64,000 nt of DNA, from the NCBI RefSeq assembly GCF_965228805.1, contig NZ_CBDDIE010000003.1:930001-994000 (forward strand), read 5' to 3'. A program made the position numbers and the translations under genes. This DNA comes from JASBTN01 sp965228805. GTDB taxonomy: Bacteria; Pseudomonadota; Alphaproteobacteria; Rhodobacterales; Rhodobacteraceae. The notes beneath the pieces are model-generated. The model did not search any database. It worked only from the letters and a program-made list of their open reading frames with translations, and had not been told where the DNA came from. Positions 25,947 through 34,768 of the stretch are shown here, piece by piece; position 1 is the first letter of the stretch; every line of letters begins with the position of its first letter.

Positions 25947-27050
25947 TCAGCGCACGATAAACTCCGCGTGTAGCGCTCCGGCCGCCTTGATGCTCTTCAG
26001 AATATCGATCATGTCGCGCGGTGAGACGCCCAGAGCATTCAGGCCTGCGATTACCTCAGACAGGTTCGTTCCCTCAGGCACTTCGGCCAGGCCGATGCCC
26101 GGCTCCTCCTCGATCCCGACCTCTGTGCGCGGAACCACGATCGGCGTGCCGCCCGAGAACGGGTTCGGCTGCACCACCAGAGGCTGCTCCTGGATCCGCA
26201 GGGTCAGATTGCCCTGGGATACGGCGACCCGGCTAATGCGCACATCGGCTCCCATGACAATGGTGCCGGAGCGTTGATCCACCACGACCCGCGCCTTGCG
26301 CTCGGGTTCGACCGGCAGGTTTTCAATCTCGCCAATCGCATGGGCGGGCGACAGGGCGCGGGTTGCCTTGATGTCCAGAAGCACCGTGCCGCTGTCCAGC
26401 ATGCGCGACACCACGCGGCCGAAGTTTCGGTTGATCGCATCCTCGATCCGCTCCGCGGTGGTAAAGTCCGGCGTGCGCAAGGCCAGGCGGATCGATTCCA
26501 GCTGGGTGAAATCGAAGTCGATCTCACGCTCCACCCGTGCGCCGCTAGGGACAACACCTGCGGTTGGCACCCCTTGGATCACACTGGCGCCATCGCCATC
26601 TGCCGAGGCGCCACCGGCGATCACAGTACCCTGGGCCACCGCATAGATCTGCCCGTCCGCCGCGTTCAGCGGGGTCATGACCAGGGTGCCACCCAGCAGG
26701 CTCTTGGCGTCACCAATCGCCGAAACGGTAATGTCGATCTTGGACCCGGCCCGCGCAAAGGGCGGCAGGTTTGCCGTCACGAAGACGGCCGCGACATTCT
26801 TGGGGCGAAACTGTTCGCCAGTGACGTTCACACCCAGACGTTCCAAGATGTTGGCCATGATGTCTTCGGTAAAGGGCGCGTTGCGAATGCCATCGCCGGT
26901 TCCGTTCAGCCCGACCACCAGGCCATATCCGATCAGGTCGTTTCCGCGTACGCCATCGAACTCCACCAGATCCTTGATCCGCACTTCACTCGCGACAGCC
27001 GGAACGACCAGACACAGGGACCACAAAAGAGTAAGTATTGTTTTCATCAT
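25947..27050 (-). CDS. flgI: Flagellar P-ring protein FlgI
   Basis: A 367-aa periplasmic protein with a signal peptide (cleaved after about residue 20, AVAS) and the strongly conserved FlgI start VRIKDLVEFDGVRGNDLIGYGLVVGLNGTGD, which is quoted here only in part: RIKDL, GVR and GLNGTGD. It forms the P-ring bushing in the peptidoglycan layer, helped by FlgA. It overlaps flgL by 4 nt and ends the hook unit flgE-flgK-flgL-flgI. Confidence 0.97.
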   Translation of the reverse strand: MMKTILTLLWSLCLVVPAVASEVRIKDLVEFDGVRGNDLIGYGLVVGLNGTGDGIRNAPFTEDIMANILERLGVNVTGEQFRPKNVAAVFVTANLPPFARAGSKIDITVSAIGDAKSLLGGTLVMTPLNAADGQIYAVAQGTVIAGGASADGDGASVIQGVPTAGVVPSGARVEREIDFDFTQLESIRLALRTPDFTTAERIEDAINRNFGRVVSRMLDSGTVLLDIKATRALSPAHAIGEIENLPVEPERKARVVVDQRSGTIVMGADVRISRVAVSQGNLTLRIQEQPLVVQPNPFSGGTPIVVPRTEVGIEEEPGIGLAEVPEGTNLSEVIAGLNALGVSPRDMIDILKSIKAAGALHAEFIVR

Positions 27051-28057
27051 CGCATGTAATCCGTGAAGTTGAGCTGCGCGATACGCGCGGTGATCGTGTA
27101 GAGCGTCTCGATCTGGCCATAGACCGCTTCCAGCTCGGTTGCAGTGTCATAGGGGTCGGCACCGATCAGGTCGTTGCGCGCGATCTCGAGGGCAGATCGT
27201 TCCGCAGTATTCTGGACCGAGATATCCTCGATCCGAGCCTGTTGCGCGCCAATCTCTGCCCTGAGGCTGGTCAGTGGACCGTCAGCGGTCATGAGCCCTT
27301 CGCCTGCGATGCGGAGCAGATCGGCCTGGGAATCACTGTCCCCGGGAAGCCGCCCTTCGGCGATCAAGGCGACCTTGGCATAGGATTTCATCACATCGCG
27401 CAGCGCCTGGTCATCGGCGCGCACGGGTTGCGTGACGATCTCCCCATCGCCCACACGGATCGGACCCATGTCAGTTGTTGAACCCAGATAGGCCAGAGTT
27501 TCGAAACCGCCACCTGGCGTGTCGAACCAGGCATCCACCGCAGCAGAAATATCGACCGCAGAGGCGGCGCTGGCCGTCGCCAGGTTCAGCTCTGCCAGGA
27601 TGGTATCCGCATCAGCCAGGGCCGGTCCATCCGTGGCAGCACCAGCCATCAGGGTGCGATCCGCAATCCGCGTATTCAGCTGAGAAACAACTGACGCGAA
27701 TTTCTGCTGCGCATCAGCGGCCGTGTTGTATAGCAGCGTCGGATTGCGCGAGGAGCTGGCCTGGAGAAGCGCCGGTGCAAGTTCCTGACTGGTGGTCTGA
27801 ACATACTCCAGGGACAGTTGTACGGTATCGGTCAATGAGGCCGCCTCGACCGTGGCGGTCTTGTAAGCGTCGAGCGCCTTCAGCGTGCGTTCGATCCCTG
27901 CGATCGGACCGTAATCCCCGGTCACTTTCGAGGAGGTGTTTTCACGCACCCCGGTCGTCAACTCGGTCGATAGGCGGGTCAGATCTGTCTTCAGCTGACG
28001 GGTCAAGCGCTGGGTCTGGAAGGTGCCGGCCATGTCACCGATGGTCAGGTTGGTCAT
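27047..28057 (-). CDS. flgL: Flagellar hook-associated protein FlgL
   Basis: A 336-aa flagellin-like junction protein. The N-terminal helix (QTQRLTRQLKTDLTRLSTELTTG) and the C-terminal helix resemble flagellin D0/D1, and order after flgK identifies it as FlgL (HAP3). It joins the FlgK ring to the filament. It follows flgK by 10 nt and overlaps flgI by 4 nt. Confidence 0.92.
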   Translation of the reverse strand: MTNLTIGDMAGTFQTQRLTRQLKTDLTRLSTELTTGVRENTSSKVTGDYGPIAGIERTLKALDAYKTATVEAASLTDTVQLSLEYVQTTSQELAPALLQASSSRNPTLLYNTAADAQQKFASVVSQLNTRIADRTLMAGAATDGPALADADTILAELNLATASAASAVDISAAVDAWFDTPGGGFETLAYLGSTTDMGPIRVGDGEIVTQPVRADDQALRDVMKSYAKVALIAEGRLPGDSDSQADLLRIAGEGLMTADGPLTSLRAEIGAQQARIEDISVQNTAERSALEIARNDLIGADPYDTATELEAVYGQIETLYTITARIAQLNFTDYMR

Positions 28058-28067
28058 CTGTCCCTCC

Positions 28068-29534
28068 TCACATCGACAGGAGCTGCTGGATCATTTCATC
28101 CACCGTTGCGATCACCCGAGCGTTGGCAGCATAGGCCTGTTCGATCAGCAGAAGCTTCTGCATCTCGTTGTCGGTATCCACACCGGACTCCAGCTCCATC
28201 ATCTTCAGGGTCTCATTCTGTGCGCTCGACGAGGCGAGCAGGTTTTCAGCGTGCAGCCGATCCGCACCGACCGACGACAAGAAATCCGCCGCCAAACCGC
28301 TGGAGGATCGCGCAGCATTGGTGAAATCCGCGCTGGCGGCGGTGCGCGTGTCCGTCAGAGCGTTGGTCAGATCCTGAAGAAGCTGTGCATTGCCCACCTC
28401 GCCTGGGGTGGCTGCCCCAAGCCCGTCGCGCAGGCGCCAGATGGCCCCGCCCTGGGCGGGATCGACGGCGGTGTTTACAGCCAGCCTTTCGGACAGGGCG
28501 ACCTCGTCGGTCGGATCGAAAGCGCTGCCCGCGTCCGTAAACAGGCCTGCTGCACCAACCGCGCGGGTGGTATCCAGCGCCGGATCCTGAAACCGTTCGA
28601 CCAGGTCCCGGGAAAATGCGTCGAGGTCCTTTTGTGCGTCCACGGCCAGGACATCGCGGATTTCGAATGCGGCGGCGAGCGTACCGCCGCCAAAGGCGTT
28701 GCGCCCCTGGCCATCCGGCGAAGGCATGGCCAAACCGTTCAGGGTCAATCCAGACAAGGCGCCGGAAGCCTGCGTCATCTCAGGCACGATCAAGCTGCCC
28801 GCTTGCGAGAAGCCAACTGTGGCGGCTTTACCGTCCAGCAGGATCGCACCGCCATCGGTATAAAGCGCGACCATACCATTATCGCGCGGCGCCTGGCGCA
28901 GGGGCACGATGGGCGAGAGTTTGTCGATCTCCTGCTGGCGCAGATCCATCAGCGAGGATGGGTCCAGCCCGCGGGCAATGGTCTCCTGAATTTCGTAGTT
29001 CAGCGTCTCTACCCGCTTCAGGCCTTCATTGAGCGACGTGACCTGGTTGGCGATGCTGGTATCGGCCTCCATCCGGGCCTGCTGGATCCCATCCGTGGCC
29101 CCGTTGATATGGCTCACCAGATCCTGCGCAGCATCCAGAACCGCATTCAGGCGCGATTCATTGTCGGGACGCGAGCTGGCCTCGACCAGAGCTGCTTCGA
29201 ACTGGGCAAGGCGACCGGACAGGGAATGCGCATCTTCAGGCGTGCCGATGATGCTCTCCAGATCATTCAGAAAGGCCGCAATCGAACTGTCATGCCCGGC
29301 GCTGGCATCGGACAGCACCCGGTCGTTGATCACACCCTGATCGACCAGCCGCGTCACGCCATTGACCTTTACACCGCCGGGCGTGCCTCCCAAATACTGG
29401 GAGGACACCTCGAGCTGGCGGGTGGCGTAACCGGGCGTGTTCGCATTGGCCACATTGGACGAGACGACCTCGGTCGCACGCGCAGTGGCGGTCAGCCCGG
29501 AGAGGGCGTTGTTCAATGATCCGGCAATGGTCAT
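28068..29534 (-). CDS. flgK: Flagellar hook-associated protein FlgK
   Basis: A 488-aa protein with the FlgK N-terminal motif (NNALSGLTATARATEVVSSN, then NTPGYATRQLEV) and the C-terminal EMQKLLLIEQAYAANARVIATVDEM block shared by hook-family proteins. It is somewhat shorter than enterobacterial FlgK (about 545 aa), mostly in the central domain. FlgK is the first hook-filament junction protein. It follows flgE after 29 nt. Confidence 0.94.
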   Translation of the reverse strand: MTIAGSLNNALSGLTATARATEVVSSNVANANTPGYATRQLEVSSQYLGGTPGGVKVNGVTRLVDQGVINDRVLSDASAGHDSSIAAFLNDLESIIGTPEDAHSLSGRLAQFEAALVEASSRPDNESRLNAVLDAAQDLVSHINGATDGIQQARMEADTSIANQVTSLNEGLKRVETLNYEIQETIARGLDPSSLMDLRQQEIDKLSPIVPLRQAPRDNGMVALYTDGGAILLDGKAATVGFSQAGSLIVPEMTQASGALSGLTLNGLAMPSPDGQGRNAFGGGTLAAAFEIRDVLAVDAQKDLDAFSRDLVERFQDPALDTTRAVGAAGLFTDAGSAFDPTDEVALSERLAVNTAVDPAQGGAIWRLRDGLGAATPGEVGNAQLLQDLTNALTDTRTAASADFTNAARSSSGLAADFLSSVGADRLHAENLLASSSAQNETLKMMELESGVDTDNEMQKLLLIEQAYAANARVIATVDEMIQQLLSM

Positions 29535-29563
29535 GCCTTAACCTCCGTATCCCACCCCGGAGC

Positions 29564-30871
29564 TTAGCGTTTAATGTTCGTGGTCTCCTGCAGCATCTCG
29601 TCAACGGTCTGGATGACCTTGGCGTTCGAACTGTAGGCTCGCTGGGTCTGGATCAGGTTGGTGAGTTCACCCGCCACATCCGTGGTCGACCCCTCGCGGG
29701 CAAAACCGATCACCTCGCCGGTCGGGCCGTCACCGGCATCCCATAGGAAGAAGGAGCCCGATTGCACCGACACCTGGTAGGACTGGTTAGATAGCGAAAT
29801 CAGCCCGTTCGGGTTGGGCACATCAATCAACGGCACCTGGTAGATCGTACGGGTGAAGCCGGTGTCATAGGTGGCTGTGACCAGACCATCCTCGTCGATC
29901 TCAACGGCGGTCAGGTTACCGACCGGCGAGCCGTCCTTGGTGATCTGGGTCGGCGCGAAACTGTCGGATAGCTGGGTCAGACCGTTGGTGTCGCCTATCC
30001 GCCCGATTGTCACGTCTAACGGCCCGCCGGCCACGGTCAAGGCAAGCTCGCCGGTGGCCGGGTCATAAGCCCCGCCAGACGTCACGGCAACCGAAGCCAG
30101 CGTGCCCCCGTTGGCGCGGGTATCATCGAATGTCAGGACATATTCGCCAATCACCGCACCGCCCGAGGCGCTGTCGCGGATCACCATGGTCCATTCGTTG
30201 GACGACCCGGTAGCGGGAACGGTCGGCGTAAAGGTAATGTCGAGCGACTCGGAGGTACCCAGGTTGCCAAAGTACTCTACCGATAGCGGCAGAGCGGTCC
30301 CGGCCGAACCCGCCTCGGTATCGACAGCGGGCAGGTTCACCCCCAGGTTCATCTGCGTGGTCGGGTCTCCGGCGCTTTGATTCGAGTTGATCACGATGGG
30401 TTCCAGCCCGTTGGCGGTATCGCGCGGGAAGGTCCCTATTGTGCCGTCGGCATCCGCGGGCCAGCCCAAAAGCACCAGGCCGGTTTCCGTCTTCAACACA
30501 CCTTCGGCATCGGTGCGGAACGAACCGGTCGTGGTCATCATCATCGGCCGATCACCAGCCGAGGTATCAAGGTAGACCTCCTGCGTAACCGGCAGCATGC
30601 CGTTCCCGGCAATCGCGATGTCCAGCGGGTTCGAGGTTGAGATCAGCGGCCCATGTTCATCAATCATCCGCGATGTCGTGGTGCGCACCCCACCGGCGGA
30701 ATAGGTGCCCGCCCCGGCAATCCCGCCAATCACCATGCTTTCGAAATCCGCCGTGGCGCGTTTGTAGCCGAATGTCGAGGAGTTCGCGATGTTATCGGAG
30801 ATGGTTGCCAATTTGGTGGCATTGGCGTTCAGGCCGGCCACGCCGGCACTCAGCGAGGAGGAAATCGTCAT
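29564..30871 (-). CDS. flgE: Flagellar hook protein FlgE
   Basis: A 435-aa hook subunit. The N-terminal family motif is TISDNIANSSTFGYKRA and the C-terminal block is LTNLIQTQRAYSSNAKVIQTVDEML; between them is the surface-exposed hook domain (MTTTGSFRTDAEG, SGDPTTQMNLGVNLP-like). It opens the flgE-flgK-flgL-flgI unit behind a CtrA-like box 67 nt upstream. The length is typical for alphaproteobacterial FlgE. Confidence 0.95.
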   Translation of the reverse strand: MTISSSLSAGVAGLNANATKLATISDNIANSSTFGYKRATADFESMVIGGIAGAGTYSAGGVRTTTSRMIDEHGPLISTSNPLDIAIAGNGMLPVTQEVYLDTSAGDRPMMMTTTGSFRTDAEGVLKTETGLVLLGWPADADGTIGTFPRDTANGLEPIVINSNQSAGDPTTQMNLGVNLPAVDTEAGSAGTALPLSVEYFGNLGTSESLDITFTPTVPATGSSNEWTMVIRDSASGGAVIGEYVLTFDDTRANGGTLASVAVTSGGAYDPATGELALTVAGGPLDVTIGRIGDTNGLTQLSDSFAPTQITKDGSPVGNLTAVEIDEDGLVTATYDTGFTRTIYQVPLIDVPNPNGLISLSNQSYQVSVQSGSFFLWDAGDGPTGEVIGFAREGSTTDVAGELTNLIQTQRAYSSNAKVIQTVDEMLQETTNIKR

Positions 30872-30930
30872 AAGGTGCGCCTTTCTGCTGCATCAACCCC
30901 TTGTCAATGCTCAGACATAGCAAGCAGCCC

Positions 30931-30945
30931 TTAACAGCCCCCTAA
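30931..30945. promoter_or_regulatory. CtrA box upstream of flgE
   Basis: TTAA-N7-CTAA on the plus strand (read from flgE it is TTAG-N7-TTAA), seven of eight positions matching the CtrA consensus. It lies 67 nt (midpoint) before the flgE start codon in the 100-nt gap between motB and flgE. Confidence 0.55.
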
Positions 30946-30971
30946 CATCTAAAATCCTATCTATCCGCCCT

Positions 30972-31811
30972 TCACTCTCCGTCCAGATCAGAGCGCAGCA
31001 GGATCAGCTCGATGCGATTGTTGCGCACGGCCATCGGGTTTCGCGCCGCTGGATCACGGTCGGCATGACCTGTCACACGCTGCACGCGATCCGATGCAAA
31101 CCCTTCAGTTTCCAGCAGTTTACGCATCATTGCAGCCCGTTCGGCGGACAAATCCCATGACGGGTTCTCAGCAACAACGATCGGCTGCGCCCGCACGTGA
31201 CCACCCAACGCCACATCGTTGGAAACAAGTGCGAAGACCCGGGCCATCATGCCCGCAAGCTCGGCCAGAACCGGCATGGGCACGGCAGTTCCATCTTCAA
31301 ACAGAGGCTCACCAGCCAGGTCGAACAGCTCGATCACCAAGCCCTCATCCGTCACCTGGGTCACGATATGACGCATCGCCTTGTCGCCGAGCATGCTCTC
31401 ACCGGCCTGACCGGTAAGCATCTCTTCAACCTCTTCCAACATTGCGGTTTCGGCCGCTTCGGCACCAGAGTCACCTGCGCTGGTACCTTCGCCGCTGGCA
31501 CCGGGGTGACGCGGCAGCCCGCCATGGCCAGTCTGGGCCAGGGTTTCCTCGGTAAAGACCGAGTCGCCTCCGAAAGAGCCATCGCCACCGCCGGACACCC
31601 GGTTCACCGGGATCGTCGGACTGAAATAGTCCGCGATACCTTTTCTTTGCTTTTCCGTCGTAGCATTCAGCAGCCACATCAACATGAAAAAGGCCATCAT
31701 GGCAGTCACGAAGTCGGCATAAGCCACCTTCCAGGCGCCACCGTGGTGACCATCGCCACCACCCTTTTTGACCTTCTTGATGATGATGGGCGCATTTGAT
31801 TGCGCAGCCAT
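30972..31811 (-). CDS. motB: Flagellar motor stator protein MotB
   Basis: A 279-aa stator protein with one membrane segment carrying the proton-binding aspartate D33 (YADFVTAMMAFF), a plug/linker region rich in Gly, Ser and Glu (about 75-130), and a C-terminal OmpA-type peptidoglycan-binding domain (about 150-270; LSAERAAMMRKLLETEG, NNRIELIL). It is separated from motA by 10 kb and from flgE by 100 nt, and has its own CtrA-like box upstream. It anchors the stator to the cell wall. Confidence 0.96.
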   Translation of the reverse strand: MAAQSNAPIIIKKVKKGGGDGHHGGAWKVAYADFVTAMMAFFMLMWLLNATTEKQRKGIADYFSPTIPVNRVSGGGDGSFGGDSVFTEETLAQTGHGGLPRHPGASGEGTSAGDSGAEAAETAMLEEVEEMLTGQAGESMLGDKAMRHIVTQVTDEGLVIELFDLAGEPLFEDGTAVPMPVLAELAGMMARVFALVSNDVALGGHVRAQPIVVAENPSWDLSAERAAMMRKLLETEGFASDRVQRVTGHADRDPAARNPMAVRNNRIELILLRSDLDGE

Positions 31812-31858
31812 CCCACCACCTCATTTGTTCACCCAGGGATGACCGTAGCAAGGGGGCG

Positions 31859-31873
31859 TAAAGATCGACTTAA
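31859..31873. promoter_or_regulatory. CtrA-like box upstream of motB
   Basis: TAAA-N7-TTAA on the plus strand (TTAA-N7-TTTA read from motB), seven of eight consensus positions, 55 nt before the motB start codon in the 252-nt gap between motB and hmgA. Confidence 0.42.
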
Positions 31874-31950
31874 CCTTTCAAATTGTGCGGATTTTCGGGG
31901 GTCGGGGCGGGTTTTTCCCGGCCTGGCGGCACCACCCGACCCAGTTTTTC

Positions 31951-31980
31951 TTGACTTCGTTGCATCTGAAACAATATTCT
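31951..31980 (+). promoter_or_regulatory. Candidate hmgA promoter with overlapping operator
   Basis: TTGACT (31951-31956), an 18-nt spacer and TATTCT (31975-31980) form a plausible housekeeping promoter 84 nt before hmgA. The spacer contains TCGTTGCATCTGAAAC (31957-31972), closely related to a palindrome upstream of the aromatic hydroxylase gene at 37243. A repressor bound there would block polymerase. Confidence 0.45.
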
Positions 31981-32063
31981 CCGAACCACGCAACAGGAAA
32001 TGCATAACATGTGCAGCAATTCCGTCAGCGCCTGGCAGCCGACGGATTTCGGGGGGAGACGAG

Positions 32064-33416
32064 ATGAACACGCAAGACACCGCACGCCGGATGATCACCG
32101 CAGCCACCTCGGTGGGCACGACCGAAGGCTACATGCCCGGCTGGGCCAATGATTTCGAGACCGAGGCCTTGCCCGGCGCCCTGCCCCAGGGCATGAACAG
32201 CCCGCAGCGCTGTGAATACGGCCTTTATGGCGAGCAGCTGTCGGGCACCGCCTTTACCGCCAACCCGCCGGAACGCACCTGGTGCTATCGTATCCGCCCC
32301 GCGGTGAAACACTCGGCCCGCTATAGCAAGATCGACGTGCCCTATTGGAAATCCGCCCCCTGCGTGGACCCGGACGTGATCAGCCTGGGCCAGTACCGTT
32401 GGAATCCAGTCGAGGCAAGTGAAGGTCTGAACTGGATCACCGGCATGCGCACCATGACCACGGCGGGCGACGTGAACACCCAGGTCGGCATGGCCTCGCA
32501 TATCTACCTGGTGACCGAATCGATGGTGGATGACTATTTCTTCTCAGCCGATAGCGAGCTGTTGGTCGTGCCGCAGGAAGGCCGCCTGCGGTTCTACACG
32601 GAACTGGGCATCATTGATCTGGAGCCGAAGGAGATCGGTATCATCCCGCGCGGCCTGGTCTACCGGGTCGAGCTGATCGACGGCCCCGCCCGCGGCTTTG
32701 TCTGCGAGAACTACGGCAAGAAATTCGAGCTGCCGGGACGTGGCCCGATCGGCGCCAACTGCATGGCCAACCCGCGCGACTTCAAGGCGCCGGTGGCGGC
32801 TTTCGAGGATCGCGAAGTCCCGTCCACCATCACCATCAAGTGGTGCGGCCAGTTCCACGTGACCGAGATCGGCCAGTCGCCGCTGGACGTGGTCGCCTGG
32901 CACGGCAACTACGCACCCTATAAATACGACCTGCGCAACTACTGCCCGGTCGGCGCGATCCTGTTCGACCACCCGGACCCGTCGATCTTCACGGTTCTGA
33001 CCGCCCCCTCGGGCGATCCTGGCACGGCCAACATCGACTTCGTGCTGTTCCGCGAACGCTGGATGGTGGCCGAGGACACCTTCCGCCCGCCCTGGTACCA
33101 CAAGAACATCATGTCCGAGCTGATGGGCAATATCTATGGCGAGTACGACGCCAAGCCCGATGGGTTCGTGCCCGGCGGGGTCAGCCTGCACAACATGATG
33201 CTGCCGCACGGACCGGACAAGAACGCCTTTGAAAAGGCCTCGAACGCGAACCTCGGCCCGGACAAGCTGGACAACACCATGTCCTTCATGTTCGAGACCC
33301 GCTTCCCGCAGCACCTGACCGCCTTCGCCGCGAACGAGGCACCGCTGCAGGACGACTACATCGACTGTTGGGCCGACATCGAAAAGAAATTCGATGGCAC
33401 CCCGGGCAAGAAATAG
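32064..33416 (+). CDS. hmgA: Homogentisate 1,2-dioxygenase
   Basis: A 450-aa iron-dependent ring-cleaving dioxygenase that opens homogentisate to maleylacetoacetate in tyrosine/phenylalanine breakdown. Family blocks are YMPGWANDFETEALPGALP-type start, EDREVPSTI, the active-site region DVVAWHGNYAPYKYDL, and HPDPSIFTVLTAPS. ATG 32064 follows GGGGGGAGACGAG; the frame is open upstream to 31800 but that part overlaps the motB promoter and is not coding. It leads the cluster hmgA-fahA-(MBL)-hydroxylase-DUF2783. No maleylacetoacetate isomerase gene is in the window. Confidence 0.97.
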   Translation: MNTQDTARRMITAATSVGTTEGYMPGWANDFETEALPGALPQGMNSPQRCEYGLYGEQLSGTAFTANPPERTWCYRIRPAVKHSARYSKIDVPYWKSAPCVDPDVISLGQYRWNPVEASEGLNWITGMRTMTTAGDVNTQVGMASHIYLVTESMVDDYFFSADSELLVVPQEGRLRFYTELGIIDLEPKEIGIIPRGLVYRVELIDGPARGFVCENYGKKFELPGRGPIGANCMANPRDFKAPVAAFEDREVPSTITIKWCGQFHVTEIGQSPLDVVAWHGNYAPYKYDLRNYCPVGAILFDHPDPSIFTVLTAPSGDPGTANIDFVLFRERWMVAEDTFRPPWYHKNIMSELMGNIYGEYDAKPDGFVPGGVSLHNMMLPHGPDKNAFEKASNANLGPDKLDNTMSFMFETRFPQHLTAFAANEAPLQDDYIDCWADIEKKFDGTPGKK

Positions 33417-33488
33417 GGCACAAGAAAACCGAGCATTTTCTTGCCGGGGTTGCGAAGATCCCGGATCCGTTGAGAGGACAGAACACTT

Positions 33489-34751
33489 ATGAGCCTGATG
33501 AAATCCTGGGTCGACAGCGCCAACTCGGCCGAGACCCCCTTCCCGCTGAACAACCTGCCCTATGGCGTCTTTTCCACGCTGTACAGCGAACCCCATTGTG
33601 GCGTTGCGATCGGTGATCTGATCCTTGATGTGACGGCGCTGGAAGAAAAGGGCGTGATCCGCATTGACGACACGAACGTATTTGATGCCGGATCATGGAA
33701 CGCCTTCATGCAGTTGGGCGCCGAGGTCTGGGAAGATTTCCGCTTCGCACTGCAACAACTGCTGAGCGAAGATGTTATCGCCGATGCCAAGGCCAGCGTG
33801 ATCCCGCATCTGGTCAAGCAGGAAGAGGCAACAATGCACATGCCCTTCGCCGTGTCGGAATACACGGATTTCTACGCGGGCAAGAACCATGCCTTCAACG
33901 TCGGCACCATGTTCCGCGGCCCGGAAAACGCACTGCCGCCGAACTGGCTGCACATCCCGATCGGCTACAACGGCCGTGCCTCGTCGGTCGTCGTTTCAGG
34001 CAGCGATGTGCGCCGCCCCTGGGGCCAGCTGAAAGGCCCCAATGACGAGATGCCGCGCTTTGCCCCCTGTGCCCGCTTCGACCTGGAGCTGGAAATGGGC
34101 GCCATCGTCGGCCAGCCCAGCGAAGGGCCGATCACCGTGGGCGAGGCGGACCAGAACATCTTTGGCTACGTGCTTCTGAACGACTGGTCGGCACGCGACA
34201 TCCAGGCTTGGGAATACCAGCCGCTGGGCCCGTTCCAGGCAAAGGCGACGGCGACCACGATTTCGCCCTGGATCGTCACAGCCGCCGCGCTGGAGCCTTT
34301 CCGCACCTCGACGCCCGAGCGCGAGAAAGAGTTGCTGCCCTACCTGACCGAGCCAAAGCCCGGGCTCTATGATATCGAGTTGGAAGTAACCCTGGCCCCC
34401 GAAGGCAAGGCGGAAACCACCATCGCGCGCACGAACTACAGCCAGATGTATTATTCGGCCGCACAGCAGCTGGCGCATCACACCACCTCGGGCTGCGCCA
34501 TGACCGTGGGGGATCTGCTGGGCTCCGGCACAATTTCCGGCCCAACGAAACCCGAGCGTGGCAGCCTGCTGGAACTCAGCTGGGGCGGCAAGGAACCGCT
34601 GACCCTGGACACCGGCGAGGAACGTTCGTTCCTGGAAGACGGCGACACGCTGACCCTGAAAGGGGCGGCCAAGGGCGACGGGTATCAGATCGGCTTTGGT
34701 AACTGCACCGGCACCGTGCTGCCTGCGCTCGACGACCCGTACAAGCGCTGA
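33489..34751 (+). CDS. fahA: Fumarylacetoacetase
   Basis: A 420-aa hydrolase that splits fumarylacetoacetate into fumarate and acetoacetate, the last step after homogentisate cleavage. The N-terminal SH3-like domain (about 1-115) is followed by the FAH fold with the active-site region YTDFYAGKNHAFNVGTMFRG, where the Asp and His (D and H of DFYAGKNH) are catalytic, and the metal-site strands ELEMGAIVG and NDWSARDIQAWEYQPLGPF. The length fits the family (about 420). It follows hmgA by 72 nt. Confidence 0.97.
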   Translation: MSLMKSWVDSANSAETPFPLNNLPYGVFSTLYSEPHCGVAIGDLILDVTALEEKGVIRIDDTNVFDAGSWNAFMQLGAEVWEDFRFALQQLLSEDVIADAKASVIPHLVKQEEATMHMPFAVSEYTDFYAGKNHAFNVGTMFRGPENALPPNWLHIPIGYNGRASSVVVSGSDVRRPWGQLKGPNDEMPRFAPCARFDLELEMGAIVGQPSEGPITVGEADQNIFGYVLLNDWSARDIQAWEYQPLGPFQAKATATTISPWIVTAAALEPFRTSTPEREKELLPYLTEPKPGLYDIELEVTLAPEGKAETTIARTNYSQMYYSAAQQLAHHTTSGCAMTVGDLLGSGTISGPTKPERGSLLELSWGGKEPLTLDTGEERSFLEDGDTLTLKGAAKGDGYQIGFGNCTGTVLPALDDPYKR

Positions 34752-34768
34752 TCATGGGGCGCTGGACG

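Noticed and set aside
31800..32063. N-terminal extension of homogentisate dioxygenase
   Set aside because: The extra part overlaps the motB start and the shared promoter region. The ATG at 32064 has a strong ribosome site and gives the usual family start.
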